A stretch of 64,000 nucleotides of DNA from Henckelia pumila (GCF_033568475.1 NW_027331842.1:496001-560000); one strand, 5' to 3'. Counted from the first letter of the stretch, positions 10,551 through 20,816 are shown. A program made the numbers and translations. Notes: generated by a model from the sequence alone, not told the origin.

Positions 10551-11561
10551 GTTATTCTTCAGGATACAACTTTACTACTCCTAAAGTTGGAAACTCTGAC
10601 TCATCAAAGTGGCAATCTGCAAATCTCGCAGTAAAAAGATCACCTGTCAAAGGTTCCAAATATCTAATAATAGATGGTGAATCAAATCCCACATAAATCC
10701 CAATTCTACGTTGTGGACCCATTTTGGTTCGTTGTGTGGGTGGGAGAGGGACTTGAACTGCACAACCAAATACTTGAAGGTGAGAAACATCAGGTTCTTG
10801 ATCGTAAGCAAGTTGTAAGGGTGAGTACTGGTCATAATTAGTTGGTCTTATGCGAACCAATGATGCAGCATGTATTATGGCATGGCCCCACGCAGAGATG
10901 GAAGTTTCGTTCTCATTAGTAATGGTCTAGCAATTAACTGCAACCGTTTAATAAGTGCCTCTGCTAAGCCATTTTGTGTATGAAAATGGGAAACTGAACG
11001 CTCAACTGAAATCCTTATTGATATACAATATTCATCAAATGCCTGCGATTTAAACTCAACAACATTATCAAGACGAATTTTCTTGATTGAATAATCTGGG
11101 AATTGAGCTCGTAATTTAATAATTTGCGCAAGTAATCTAGCAAATGCTATATTTCGAGTTGAAATCAAACTCACATGTGACCATCTAGTAGACGCATCAA
11201 TCAATATCATGAAATAGCGAAATGGTCCACATGGTGGGTGTATAGGCCCACAAATATCCCCATGGATTCTTTCCAAGAAGGTTGGAATTTCAACATCAAT
11301 CTTTGTAGGGAAAGATCTTATAATTAGTTTGCCCTGTGAACAAGCAACACATGAATAATCATTATGCAAAAGAATCTTCTGGTTCTTTAAAGGGTGTCCA
11401 TGTGAGTTCATTATTATTTTGCCCATCATTGTTGCCCCAGGGTGACCAAGCCGATCATGCCATAGTTTGAAGCTTTGTTGGTCGATAAACTTCTGGTTTG
11501 TGCAAGTGTTTGCTTCAACTGCTTTTATTGTGGTAAAATACATCCAGAAGGGAGTGCACAT
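10551..11561 (-). pseudogene. Copia E integrase (broken)
   Basis: The GAG-preintegrase segment reads KLWHDRLGHPGATMMGKII (about 11470) with SCVACSQGKL, giving the HHCC zinc site. The rve core follows with HGDICGPIHPPCGPFRYFMI (first catalytic Asp), IRLDNVVEFKSQAF (second) and ERSVSHFHTQNGLAEALIKR, where the third catalytic position (usually NGLAE within HTQNG) is present. The frame then breaks near 10870. The remainder (10860-10552) carries FGCAVQVPLPPTQRTKMGPQ and GIYVGFDSPSIIRYLEP, the conserved C-terminal part of copia integrase. Separate frames mean at least one shift. Confidence 0.85.
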
Positions 11562-11631
11562 AACTTTTATTTTATCTGCTTCTGGCCAGATATAATAGAT
11601 GTAATAACAAGGTATTCAACATTATTCTCAT

Positions 11632-11865
11632 TTAATGTTTCAATATGATATCCATTTTGACGGATATCTTTAAAACTGAGCAAATTTCTGCTGGATTTGC
11701 TAGTAAAATGATTTTTGCCTTTTCATAGCCTTCAATAATTTTTGATGCACCTGATATTGTTATAACATTATTTTCAGCTAATGTTAATTCCAAAAAGTAT
11801 CTTTTATTTTGAAGGATGGTATGTGTTGTACCACTGTCTGCGAGACATTCATCGTGATATTTCAT
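11632..11865 (-). pseudogene. Copia E aspartic protease remnant
   Basis: The minus strand reads CLADSGTTHTILQNKRYF, the copia protease active site (D-S-G-T-T-H-T), followed by a short beta-rich segment. A stop and frame changes separate it from the integrase at 11561 and from gag. Confidence 0.8.
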
Positions 11866-12204
11866 TATTAATCTAAAAAAAAATATAACTCAATAAGCAA
11901 TAATTTCAATAAAATGATAAATAAAATTTATTGAATAATAATCAAATAACATCACCGAAAATCCTAAACATGAATTAAAATTCAAAACAAAAACTAAACG
12001 ATGATAACCTTATAACGAAAAAATTGAACTCCAAGTAGAAACAAAGTCATAGAAGACATTATTCTTTGTTTTCTAACACACCACCGCCAATCAAATTATC
12101 TATATTTCCATCAGGATGAGCGAAGAAATCAGAGACATCCAAGTGAGTTATATCAACTGGATCATCAAAATCCACAAGATTTGCCTATATTTTTCTTTTT
12201 TCCT
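11866..12204 (-). other. Copia E gag-protease spacer, no usable frame
   Basis: AT-rich, interrupted sequence between the protease remnant and the gag stop region. I see no domain in it. Confidence 0.4.
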
Positions 12205-12980
12205 TCATCGAGCTTTGGTAAAGATCCACAAGATGTTTGCTGTACGACAGGTACGAGACCAATGTCCTTCCACCCCACATCTATAACATTTATCTTCAAA
12301 CTCCTTTGAACTTTTTTCATTTGCTTCTTCATTATTGGAATTCCACTGCTGGTGGCTTGTCTTATGTTTCTTTCCAATTTGTTGTTGATACTTTCTTCTT
12401 TGGCCACGGCCACGGCCACGCCTGCTCTCATTGTTATGATTTTGTGCTGAGTTAGCATTTGCTTCAGGAAATGGTGTAGATCCAGTTGGGCGCAATTGGT
12501 GATTTTTCATGAGTAACTCATTATTTTGTTCAGCAACTAGTAAGCAAGATATTAGATCGGAGTAATTTTTGAATCCACGTTCACGATATTGCTGCTGCAG
12601 GAGCACATTTGATGCGTGAAAAGTGGAGAATGTTTTTTCTAACATGTCTTGATCCGTGACTTTCTCTCCACAGAGTATCAGGGTGGAGTTGATCTTAAAT
12701 AATGCAGAATTATAATCACTTACATACTTGAAATCTTGTAAGCGTAGATGCATCCATTCATATCGAGCTCTTTGAAGAACAATAGTTCTCTGATGGTCAA
12801 ATCTTTCTTTTAGATTTTTCCAAAGCTCTTGTGGTTCTTTCACAGTGAGATACTCGGTTTTCAACCCATCGTTGAGATGATGACGAAGGAAAATGAGTGC
12901 TTTTGCACGATCCTGCTGAGATATTTTATTTTCTTCTTTGATTGTATCCCCTAAATTCATAGAGACAAGGTGGATCTCGG
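12205..12980 (-). pseudogene. Copia E gag, main part (interrupted by element F)
   Basis: The minus strand from 12980 reads ...EIHL, then MNLGDTIKEENK, ALIFLRHHLNDGLKTEYLTV, LWKNLKERFDHQ, YNSALFKINSTLILCGEKV and LEKTFSTFHASNVLLQQQYR, the copia gag (UBN2-type) core. An Arg/Gly-rich stretch and the zinc knuckle CYRCGVEGHWSRTC follow. The Met at 12960 is internal: the true N-terminus is 77 bp at 18028-18104, beyond the CACTA-like insertion. Confidence 0.85.
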
Positions 12981-13215
12981 CACTACAACAAATATGGTAA
13001 TAGACAACACTCCCAAGACAACAGTTTTTGTCAAAAACCGTTGTAGTTTACTATTTAACAACGGTTTTCATGAAAACCGTTGTGTTTGAGTTTTTTTTTT
13101 TAAATTTACGACAACGGTTTCTCTTTGATGGCTGAAAGACAACAGTTTTATAAAACGTTGTGGATGAGCGCGTTTTTAAGGATCTACGACAACGCTTTAA
13201 TAAAAATTGTTGTAT
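12981..13215. repeat. Left subterminal repeats of element F
   Basis: Several inverted copies of a motif around ACAACGGTTTT, including a perfect 26-bp palindrome near 13050-13085 (arms ACAACGGTTTTCA). Variants degrade toward 13215. Such arrays are where CACTA transposases bind. Confidence 0.7.
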
Positions 13216-14702
13216 TTGTTTTTTTTTAAAAATATATATGTATTTCCATATCACTCATTTTATTGTCTACTCTCTCTCTCATCGTTATCATCGTCCCTTC
13301 TCTCTGCAGTTTTCTTCTCTTTTTTTCTTCAACCAAAAACACCTCCTTTGATCGGCAATATCACCGCCGTCCGTACTCAAAATTTAGATCCAAGAGTGGA
13401 TCTGGAAAGCTCACGACAAGGGCTATCTTTTACTACCGATTTTCACACTTTAATCGCAATCCTCATCAACCCATTTTCTACAGTCGTGCGATTTTGGCTC
13501 ATTATTTTCCTACTCTGAAAGGCATCGTTTTGGTTTCTTGTGAAGGTTTTGGAACTCGTGATTGTTAGCGAATTGGCAGGGCAGTACGAGAATGGAAGAA
13601 GCTTGACGAAAAGTAAGATGTATTATGTGTATTTTAAGTTTATATTTAGCATTCAATCGATTTTTTGTGGGTGGCATTTTGAGATCTGTGTGATTTAAGG
13701 ATTTATTGTTTTGAGAACGCATTAGATGCATGTGTCATAGCTTGGCCTTATATTATATTTTACTTTAGCTGGGAGATGGTTATATGAATCAAAAATCACA
13801 AGTTGGATTGTGCCTTTTTTGGTAACCTAGGCTTCCATGTGATGGCAGTAGCAACTACTAGATGGAGTCTTTGTGCTTAGTACTTTTTTTTTTTGGGTGT
13901 TTGATGCATATTTTTGGTAATTAGAAAAATATCTTCAATTTTTTATTTAAGAGATACGTGTATGTGCATATTAAATGTTAATATATATCATACTTTCATA
14001 TCTAATAAAATTTTCTATTAAGCATAAAATAAGTAAAGATGGGGTTAACAAAACAGAGTTCTCACTGCTGGGATGCTTCTCATTGCTGCTCGTGTTTTGA
14101 ATATAAAATAATAATAACAATTCACATTTTCATTTATTAGTATGATTTCTAGCTTTTTTTTATTACAAAAATTGGATTTTAAACCAAAAATCTCGAGTCT
14201 TGATATCACATCCATATGGCCAAGAAATCCTTGTTGAGGATTTCAGCCTTTTGTTTGTCAAAAAATCAAATTCCTCGGATACTTATTTTATTAACAAATC
14301 TTAGTATTTAGTGTCTTTTGTGTACACATATATTTTAAACGAGATTGTCATTAGCAGTTGGGCTACTTGAACGGTCACATTTATCATTGTTTTGTTGATA
14401 ACAAATTGTTTTTTAATTGAGTGTATAGATTATTAGGTGCACCTTATTGCTAGAAGACCTCGTTTTTTAATCAAATTTCTTTATGCATGTTTTTGTTTAG
14501 GGCAGTAACTAATTGCAGAATAAGTCAGAGTCAAGTTAAAGTTACAGAAAAAAATGAGAGTACGGGTGAGAGGACCCAGACAATGCTCAAGTATAATGCA
14601 AGTTGTGGACCTCAGGGGATCCAATCTTGATTATTATTATTTTTTTCAAGTTACAAGTCATCTAATGAGAACGCAAATATGTAAGATTTCTTTGTGTGCC
14701 AG
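13216..14702 (+). other. Element F interior, unassigned; start resembles a gene 5' end
   Basis: A CT-rich tract at 13265-13330 followed by exon-like sequence (about 13340-13570) resembles a plant 5' UTR and first exon, perhaps a further captured piece. From 13620 to 14530 the DNA is AT-rich and intron-like. No protein family recognised. Confidence 0.35.
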
Positions 14703-14838
14703 ATCGAGAATGAGTATGGACCTTTGGAAAACAAGCATGGTGCTGATGGCAGGGCATACTCTGATTGGGCGGCCAAAATGGATGTGGAACTTGGTACTAG
14801 TGTTCCATGGGTCATGTGCAAGAAATATGATGCCAAAA
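14703..14838 (+). pseudogene. Captured exon of a GH35 beta-galactosidase
   Basis: After an intron-like TGTGCCAG the frame reads IENEYGPLENKHGADGRAYS, then DWAAKMDVELGTSVPWVMCK, then KYDA. This is the catalytic acid/base block of plant glycoside hydrolase family 35 (IENEYG...WAA.MA..L.TGVPWVMCK), where the Glu of NEY is the proton donor. Plant GH35 enzymes of roughly 700-850 aa trim galactose from cell-wall polymers in the apoplast. Only this exon-sized piece is present and the conserved continuation (DAPDP...) is lost after KYDA, so it cannot be functional. It lies inside the CACTA-like element in the same orientation as the TAF10 and kinase fragments. Confidence 0.8.
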
Positions 14839-15249
14839 GACGTACATCAGAAAGTGGAGCAGCTCTATTTGCATCTTCTATTCGTTCAAGATCTCGTTCG
14901 CATCCTCACCTACCCACTGTTTTCATTATTCTGGTATCTGGTATCTGTGATATGTCTTTTGGTTATCTACTAGATTTCGATTAGAAATAATAAATCTCGG
15001 TGTATTTGATGGATGCGACATGTTTCAGTTCAAATCAGAGCTTTTGAATCGAAGAAAAAGAGCCCTGAATCAACTAAATCAAACTTTGTATTTTTTGAGC
15101 ATATTCTTTAATCTTCTTCTTCACGTGGTTTAATGTAGTTGAAAAAATCCGAGCTCTATTTTTTCTTTTTTGCTTCGGTTTGTTGTAATTCGTGTGTCTG
15201 GTGTTGTACCTTTGAGCTTCCTTTTTGGTGTTAAGGTTTCGGTGGAAAG

Positions 15250-15720
15250 ATGGCGAAGGCTTACTCTAGACATAAGGATGATATTGTTTCGATGGAGCTC
15301 CTTGCTCCCGGTAATTTTTTTCTTTATTTTTAGCTTTTGTTGTTAAATTGTAGCTTTGAATTTTGCTTGAAAGACGTTTTTTTGGTTAAAAGCAAGTGCC
15401 CATATATCTCTGCCAGTTTCTCACTTTTGTTTGTATTTGATGCTTCTTCTAATCATATATGTGAATAATTTTTCATTAGTTTATTGGGAGTTGGGGGCCA
15501 GTTAGTTAACGAGATGCTCAAAGCTCTCACAAAGTTCATGTGTCTTTGTCTAGGTTCACATCCCAAAAAATATTGAACGAGATGGTCCTGAGTATTTACA
15601 TTTTCCACTTTTTGCAGGGTCTCAATGCGAAGTACGGATGTACTTGTCTCCAAAATATCTCAACGGAACCCTTCCTGAATTAGCAAGGGTATCAGCAGAT
15701 GGTGTTGTCATTTCACAGGT
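15250..15720 (+). pseudogene. Two exon-like segments of an unidentified gene in F
   Basis: An ATG at 15250 opens MAKAYSRHKDDIVSMELLAP followed by a good donor (GTAATT, 15311). After an acceptor-like GCAG at 15615-15618 a second open segment reads CEVRMYLSPKYLNGTLPELA and continues to a CAGGTAC donor near 15718. A third possible piece at 15962-16018 (VTHVPKKGDVPPNFLLYPR) is followed after another intron by GYPHPQKAKVVDKAKHGRS (about 16165). Exon/intron texture is clear, but I do not recognise the protein. They may belong to one gene or several. Confidence 0.45.
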
Positions 15721-16321
15721 ACAGGAAATGATGCCACATGCTCACAAGATTTTGGGCATTTTTAAAGAAGCACATGACTTGGCTTGACTCAATAACCATG
15801 TCTTACACTTGTGCCTGTGGGAGAAAGTCCTTCAGTATTCTCCTGGTGTTGCATTTCTTTTCCTCTTGTGTGAATGAAATGGTGAGAGTAAGAATGCAGT
15901 GCTTTCTATGGTTAAAATTGGGATTAAAAATGACATTTCCGGTTAAAATTTTTTATGTCAGGTTACACATGTTCCCAAAAAGGGTGATGTTCCTCCTAAT
16001 TTTCTGCTTTATCCTAGGTCTTGTTCTCAAATTATCTACATAAAGTTTCTTCTTTGATGCTAGATACTGTTTTTCTATGGCTAAATTGCTGTTTACGGTT
16101 TCTCTACAGTTGAAATTTGAAACATTGCTTATTAATTGCTCATCTTCTTATATAAATTTCTAGGTTATCCCCATCCTCAAAAGGCCAAAGTTGTTGACAA
16201 AGCCAAGCATGGACGGTCGGTAAGCCATAGTTCATTGTTGTCGTAGATAATATAGCACAACTTCTATATTCAGTTTCAGTTGCTTTCACTGCACTTTGCT
16301 TGGATTTTGGAGTTAAACAGG

Positions 16322-16435
16322 ATTTTGGAGTTAGAACAGGAAACTGCAGAAGATCTACCTGAAGCTGCTGTTACACTAATAGAAACTCTCTTGTCTGTGG
16401 AACCTCACAAGCGGGGAATTTATCTTAATCAAATG
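16322..16435 (+). pseudogene. Captured exon of a CDK-like Ser/Thr protein kinase
   Basis: The frame ILELEQETAEDLPEAAVTLI continues ETLLSVEPHKRG and is followed by a GTATTG donor. This matches the C-lobe end of plant CDK-like kinases of the At1g54610/IBS1 type, which read ...LIETLLS.(E/D)P.KRG(T)A...: the segment just after the kinase helix H, with the conserved Arg of the P..RG motif. The following GTAS is replaced by IYLN. No catalytic residues are included, so it is a non-functional gene piece. Assignment rests on about 25 residues. Confidence 0.6.
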
Positions 16436-16858
16436 GTATTGAAAATGATTGTTCCTTAAGTCAAAATATACCTTATGTCATAATTTCTTGATACCATCTA
16501 CTGTGGAAATAACTAATTTAGCTGTATTAATTACTCATAAAAATTGATATTATTTTCATGATCGTTTAGAGAGTGATGATGTTTCTATATATGATCCTAC
16601 TAATAACTGATTAAATTGCAAATTCTAAAGGCAACGAAGAAAATCTTTAGAGTTGTACGAAATAATGTCCTAGAAAATGCATTATATTTGTGGGTGTTAC
16701 GAAGTGTTAATCCAATGCTACCTATTAACTCTACAACTTGGTTCCAGTTAGTCTTTATCTTGTTTCTGTCCCATACTTCCTTGTTTTTTGTTTCACTTTT
16801 TCTCTGTTCATCTGCATGCACGGGATTTGTTTCTCAGAGCTTCCTTTTTTTCCCTCAT

Positions 16859-17465
16859 GAAGAGGCTAGTGCAGTTACCACTCAGAAATTCATCGTAGAC
16901 GTTGCTACTGATGCTCTTCAGTATGTTCTTCGTTTTATGTAGCTTGACGTCATTGTTCATCTCTTTCTTTTTGGTTGAAATTTCTTTTTCTGTTTCATTC
17001 TCCCTAGTAATAATGCTATGGTAATAATATTTATCTTCAGGCATTGCAAGGCGATACAATCATTTATAGTTAAAGGCAAAAGAGATCAGCAGTGTGCATA
17101 TTGTTCTTGGTATCATCACTTCCTATGGTTATCAATAATTTTTAACACTTGGTTGGTAATAGGTAAGCATCTCATCTTGAACATGGAGGATCTTTCCAAG
17201 GCTTTGCGGGAGGTAACCACTATAATTTTATTTACGTTCATATGTGTTCCTGGCACGGTATTAAACATGTTCATATTTGTAAATGTTTAATAATTTTTTT
17301 TTTGTGCTAATCTTCAATGGATGACCGTGTTTCACCATCACGTGCTTTATATCGGTTGGACTGTTTTTGTGTTAATTTTTGCAGTATAGTGTTAACGTCA
17401 AACATCAAGAATATTTTGCCGACAATCAATCTGTTGGGTTAGATTCAGCTCCAAGAGATGAGTGA
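16859..17465 (+). pseudogene. TAF10: Captured 3' half of TAF10 (TFIID subunit), four exon pieces
   Basis: Exon a (16859-16920) reads VTTQKFIVDVATDALQ with a good GTATGT donor. Exon b (17041-17092, after TTCAG) continues HCKAIQSFIVKGKRDQQ. Exon c (about 17163-17212) reads KHLILNMEDLSKALRE then GTAACC. Exon d (17385-17465, after TTTGCAG) reads YSVNVKHQEYFADNQ, then SVGLDSAPRDE and a stop. Together these cover the C-terminal histone-fold half of plant TAF10, a small TFIID/SAGA subunit that pairs with TAF8 in the nucleus. The N-terminal half (VEHYLAKSGF...) is missing. Exon b has lost its donor, and substitutions (for example AIQSFIV) differ from the family pattern. Introns are kept, so capture was from genomic DNA and not from mRNA. 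Confidence 0.85.
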
Positions 17466-17700
17466 GCAACCGAGGCGCGCTTTAATGGTTCGTCCAAGGA
17501 TTCATTTGAAAGCTACATTTGATTCCATCGAAGTATATTTAATTTTTGGTATTTTTCTGTAGTGTGTATTGCATTATAATTTAATTTTGAATGATTTGTA
17601 ATAATAAAAAACTGTATATTAAATTTTATTTTTGAAATTTTAAATTTTGGTTTACTTATAATATTGAAATTTGTATATTATTATTTTTTTTTTATATGAA

Positions 17701-18027
17701 AAACGACAACGGATAAAATCCGTTGTCGTAGTGGGTGAAAAACTGTTGTAATTAATGGTGTTGTTAAAAGCACGCTCAATGACAACGGATTTTATCCGTT
17801 GTCTTTGATTTTCAAAGACAATGGATAAAATCCGTTGTCGTTGAGGTAAAAAAACAACGGATTTTATCCGTTGTCGTAGGGAAAATCCGTTGTCTTTGAG
17901 GTCAAAGACAACGGATTTTATCCGTTGTCGTTGAGCGTTCTTTTAACAACACCACCAGTTACAACAGTTTTTTACCCCCTACGACAACGGATAAAATCCG
18001 TTGTCTTTTTGCGTTTTTTTTGTAGTG
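17701..18027. repeat. Right subterminal repeats of element F
   Basis: About ten copies of the half-site ACAACGGAT arranged as hairpin-like pairs of the form ACAACGGAT-aaa-ATCCGTTGT, some direct and some inverted, with a GTTGTTAAAAG/CTTTTAACAAC pair outside them. The array ends 25 bp before the terminal GTAGTG. The motif shares the ACAACGG core with the left end. Confidence 0.8.
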
Positions 18028-18104
18028 ACATCCAATATCCATGAAAAATAGTTCTTTTCGGACAAATAAAGTGATTCAAATTCAAGTTTGGTGATGTTCA
18101 ACAT
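18028..18104 (-). pseudogene. Copia E gag N-terminus
   Basis: The minus-strand ATG at 18104 opens MLNITKLEFESLYLSEKNYF then SWILDV, the typical first 26 residues of this gag family, and is cut at 18028 by element F. It continues at 12980 with EIHL. This shows where gag really starts and that F inserted into coding DNA. Confidence 0.85.
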
Positions 18105-18138
18105 GATGAAATCTCAAAGAGCACTCGTGCTAATAACA

Positions 18139-18295
18139 TGTTAAAATTATAAAGAATATGGAGTTGAGAGAATGAATAGGAGTACTTTATTCACTATTGG
18201 AGGCCTCTATTTATAATGTGTATTTACAGATTTGAATAGTAGATAACATGATAAACCTAATATCAATGATCATCTACAAAAAATTATCTATAACA
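18139..18295 (-). repeat. 5' LTR of copia E (157 bp)
   Basis: TGTTAAAATT...ATCTATAACA, followed by TSD GATAT at 18296-18300. The minus-strand sequence just inside (18120-18138, TGTTATTAGCACGAGTGC) should hold the primer site. It is not the plain TGGTATCAGAGC form, and I do not assign its tRNA. Confidence 0.9.
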
Positions 18296-18412
18296 GATAT
18301 CACGTTTTTCTTTCTTTTTCTTTTCATTTTTGAGTTCAAGCTCGTATCGAGTACTTATGGAGGAGCTCTAGTTCAATTTCCAGCGTCATCAATCAAGCTC
18401 GAATTTGACTTC

Positions 18413-19115
18413 TGTTGGGGTTTGGCCCCACTCATATATTTATCCCACCCACAATCATTAATATATTCCCCTGCCCATCCTCCACTTTGTCCCCCTACTT
18501 TTTCCCATGTCTTTTGCTTGTTTGTTTTTTCCATGCATGCGCCTCCTCTCCCTATGTAGTGCCCTCCCCTTTATTATTGGGTCTCCCTCTGAGCGTGTGT
18601 ATTCTAATGGTGAGTGCCTCCTTGCGTTCCATTCCTCCTGCGGCTGTGTGAGGAGAGAAGGTTGAGGCAGAGAGATTGAAATAGTATGAGGGTTGTGTGT
18701 GTCTCTTCTTCCCTGTGTATGAGGTGAGTCCAAGAGAGAGCGTGGCCGAGAGAGTGAGAAGATGGATGGGGCGAGAGAGTGAGGCGGCCGGCTTAGTGTT
18801 GCTGCCCTCTCTCGCCCATGGTTCTGTGTGAGCCAATCGTGTGTGCATAGTTGGGGGCAGTAGGCGTGTAGTGAGAAAGTGGGGCAGTGCCTTGGGATTT
18901 CCTACTCTGTGTAGGCGTGAGTTGGGTTTGAGAGAAGCCTTTGTGGTCTTCGCCGTGGATTGCCGGTGGTTTGGAGAGTCGTAGCGTCTGAGCCCCGATC
19001 TCCTTTTGTTGTTATTCATGTTATTACTGCCTATTGTTGTTTCTCTGTTGTATTTGGTTTTTGCAGGTGAAACCCGAACAAGATCGGCGGCGGATCGGTC
19101 AACGAATTCCCAACA
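18413..19115 (+). repeat. 5' LTR of element G
   Basis: 703 bp, preceded by TSD ACTTC. It contains the TATATTTATCC/AATATATTCC region near its start. It matches the 3' LTR closely, with scattered differences. Confidence 0.9.
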
Positions 19116-19116
19116 G

Positions 19117-19128
19117 TGGTATCAGAGC
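19117..19128 (+). other. Primer binding site of element G (tRNA-iMet)
   Basis: TGGTATCAGAGC, one base after the 5' LTR. Confidence 0.9.
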
Positions 19129-19379
19129 TTGGTTGTCGTTGGTTCATCGCCGAGGAACCGCTGCCCTGGACCGCCGTCGCCTGGACAACCACTTGCCGCT
19201 GCCCTGCAACACGACTTTATAGCTGCCCGCTGCCCGACGTCATCGTTGTGTGCCACGCACCATGCCGCCATGTTGTCATTACTGGTTTGTTGGAATCGAA
19301 ACTCTTGCGTAGAGTTTCGCTTTGGTATATTGGCTGGAACCTCTCTTTATCGCTTTAGTAGCGTAACCATTTAGTGCGG

Positions 19380-19525
19380 ATGTTGTGTGCATTTGTTGCT
19401 CTTAGAAGCCTAGGATGTGTGCATGTGTTGCTGGTAGAAGCCTATGATTTGTGTGCATTTGTTGCTGGTAGAAGCCTAGGTTTTGTATGCATGTGCTGCT
19501 GGTAGAAGCCTAGTATTTTTGTGTG
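19380..19525 (+). repeat. Minisatellite in the interior of G, about 4 units of 36 bp
   Basis: Tandem copies of TGTGCATTTGTTGCTGGTAG followed by AAGCCTAG, each about 36 bp, with small changes. It occupies much of the space where gag would normally start. Confidence 0.8.
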
Positions 19526-20035
19526 CTTGGTTACTGTCGTGTTTCTATGTTTTTTGCGTTTCTTTGTGCTTCGCCCGTGTCTTTGTGACCATGTGCGTCT
19601 TTGTGACCATGTGCATGTTTTCTGTGTGAAAATGTGTTAGCTTTGTGTTTTTGTCTCTTTGTGAGACCTGTGTCTTTGTGACTATGTGCTTTTTTTTTGT
19701 GAAATTTGCTAGATTGTTTTTTCTATTTTTCTGTGTGAAAAATAGTTATGTAGGAATATTTTTTCATAACTTGACTGGGCTCCAAGCGAGGTGGAGCATT
19801 TATTTGGTTCGAGTCTTGTTTTGAAAATGTTGAAAATTTTAATCTTTGTCTAAAAAATTTTAAACTTTTATATTTTTGACATATGTGTTCTGTTTTCGGT
19901 GTCGTGTTGTAGCTTACTTTGTGTTTGCTGAATATTTGTATCTTATACTAACTTTGTGTTTTGTTGTGGGGCGATGATGATGACTTAAGTGACTCTCGTA
20001 ACCAGTGAACCGGTGTTGGGCCAAAAGGTGGAGAT

Positions 20036-20737
20036 TGTTTGGGTTTGGCCCACTCATATATTTATCCCACCCACTATCATTAATATATTCCCCTGCCCAT
20101 CCTCCACTTTGTCCCCCTACTTTTTCCCGTGTCTTTTTCTTGTTTGTTTTTCCCATGCATGCGCCTCCTCTCCCTATTCTGTGCCCTCCCCTTTATTATT
20201 GGGTCTCCCTCTAAGCTTGTGTATTCTAATGGTGAGTGTCTCCTTGCGTTCCATTCCTCCTGCGGCTGTGTGAGGAGAGAAGGTTGAGGCAGAGAGATTG
20301 ACATAGTATGAGGGCTGTGTGCATCTCTTCTTCCCTGTGTATGAGGTGAGTCCAAGAGAGAGAGTGACCGAGAGAGTGAGAGGATGGATGGGGCGAGAGA
20401 GTGAGGCGGCCGGCTTAGTGTTGCTGCCCTCTCTCGCCCGTGGTTCTATGTGAGCCAATTGTGTGTTCATAGTTGGGGGCAGTAGGCGTGTAGTGAGAGA
20501 GTGGGGCAGTGCCTTGAGATTTCCTACTCTGTGTAGGCGTGAGTTGGGTTTGAGAGAAGCCTTTATGGTCTTTGTCGTGGATTGCCGGTGGTTTGGAGAG
20601 TCGTAGCGTCTGAGCCCCGGTCTCCCTTTGTTGTTATTCATGTTATTACTGTCTATTGTTGTTTCCCTGTTGTATTTGGTTTTTGCTGGTGAAACCCGAA
20701 CAAGATCGGCGGCGGATCGGTCGACGAATTCCCAACA
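20036..20737 (+). repeat. 3' LTR of element G
   Basis: 702 bp, same termini as the 5' LTR, followed by TSD ACTTC at 20738-20742. Confidence 0.9.
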
Positions 20738-20764
20738 ACTTCGATGATATTTAATGAAAATCGA

Positions 20765-20765
<1 letters not shown>

Positions 20766-20816
<51 letters not shown>
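20766..20816. repeat. (ATT)17 microsatellite
   Basis: 51 bp of uninterrupted ATT in intergenic DNA just after element G. Confidence 0.95.

Larger units (their letters stand above)
12981..18027 (+). mobile_element. CACTA-like DNA transposon F carrying host gene fragments
   Basis: It begins CACTACAACAAAT and ends TTTTTTTTGTAGTG, an imperfect terminal inverted repeat starting with CACTA, and has dense subterminal short inverted repeats at both ends. It cuts copia gag within a codon: the halves on either side rejoin in frame apart from one base. I could not find a clean 3-bp target duplication (CGG before, ACA after), which is the main weakness of the call. No transposase is recognisable, so it is non-autonomous. 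The 5-kb interior holds exon-like pieces of a GH35 beta-galactosidase, a CDK-like kinase and TAF10, plus unassigned exon-like segments, all readable on the plus strand with introns retained. This matches Pack-type transposons that take up genomic gene pieces. Confidence 0.7.
769..18295 (-). mobile_element. Ty1/copia LTR retrotransposon E, split by elements A and F
   Basis: Two 157-bp direct repeats (769-925 and 18139-18295), both TGTTAAAATT...ATCTATAACA, are flanked by the 5-bp target duplication GATAT (764-768 and 18296-18300). Between them, on the minus strand, lie gag, protease, GAG-preintegrase/integrase, RT and RNase H in copia order, so the 5' LTR is on the right. A purine tract (AAGGGGAAG on the minus strand, 926-934) abuts the left LTR. 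By eye the LTRs differ at about 12 of 157 positions, so this is an old copy. Its own sequence is 769-1228, 8529-12980 and 18028-18295; the rest is gypsy A and CACTA-like F inserted later. The reading frame has several stops and shifts and cannot encode a working polyprotein. Confidence 0.9.
18413..20737 (+). mobile_element. Non-coding LTR retrotransposon G (LARD/TRIM-like)
   Basis: LTRs of about 702 bp (18413-19115 and 20036-20737) start TGTT(G/T)GGGTTTGG and end GAATTCCCAACA, with TSD ACTTC at 18408-18412 and 20738-20742. The primer site TGGTATCAGAGC is at 19117-19128 and a purine tract (AAAAGGTGGAGA) is at 20023-20034. The interior is only 920 bp and holds no gag or pol. All longer frames are shadows in the LTRs. 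It must have moved with proteins supplied by another element. Confidence 0.9.

Noticed and set aside
15250-15309. Methyl-CpG-binding protein exon
   Set aside because: VSMELLAP recalls the start of plant MBD proteins (VSxELPAP), but the conserved tryptophan-rich continuation is absent, so the assignment is too weak.
18552-19019. 155-codon minus-strand frame (and its partner at 20174-20971)
   Set aside because: The same sequence occurs in both LTRs of element G; low complexity and no domain.
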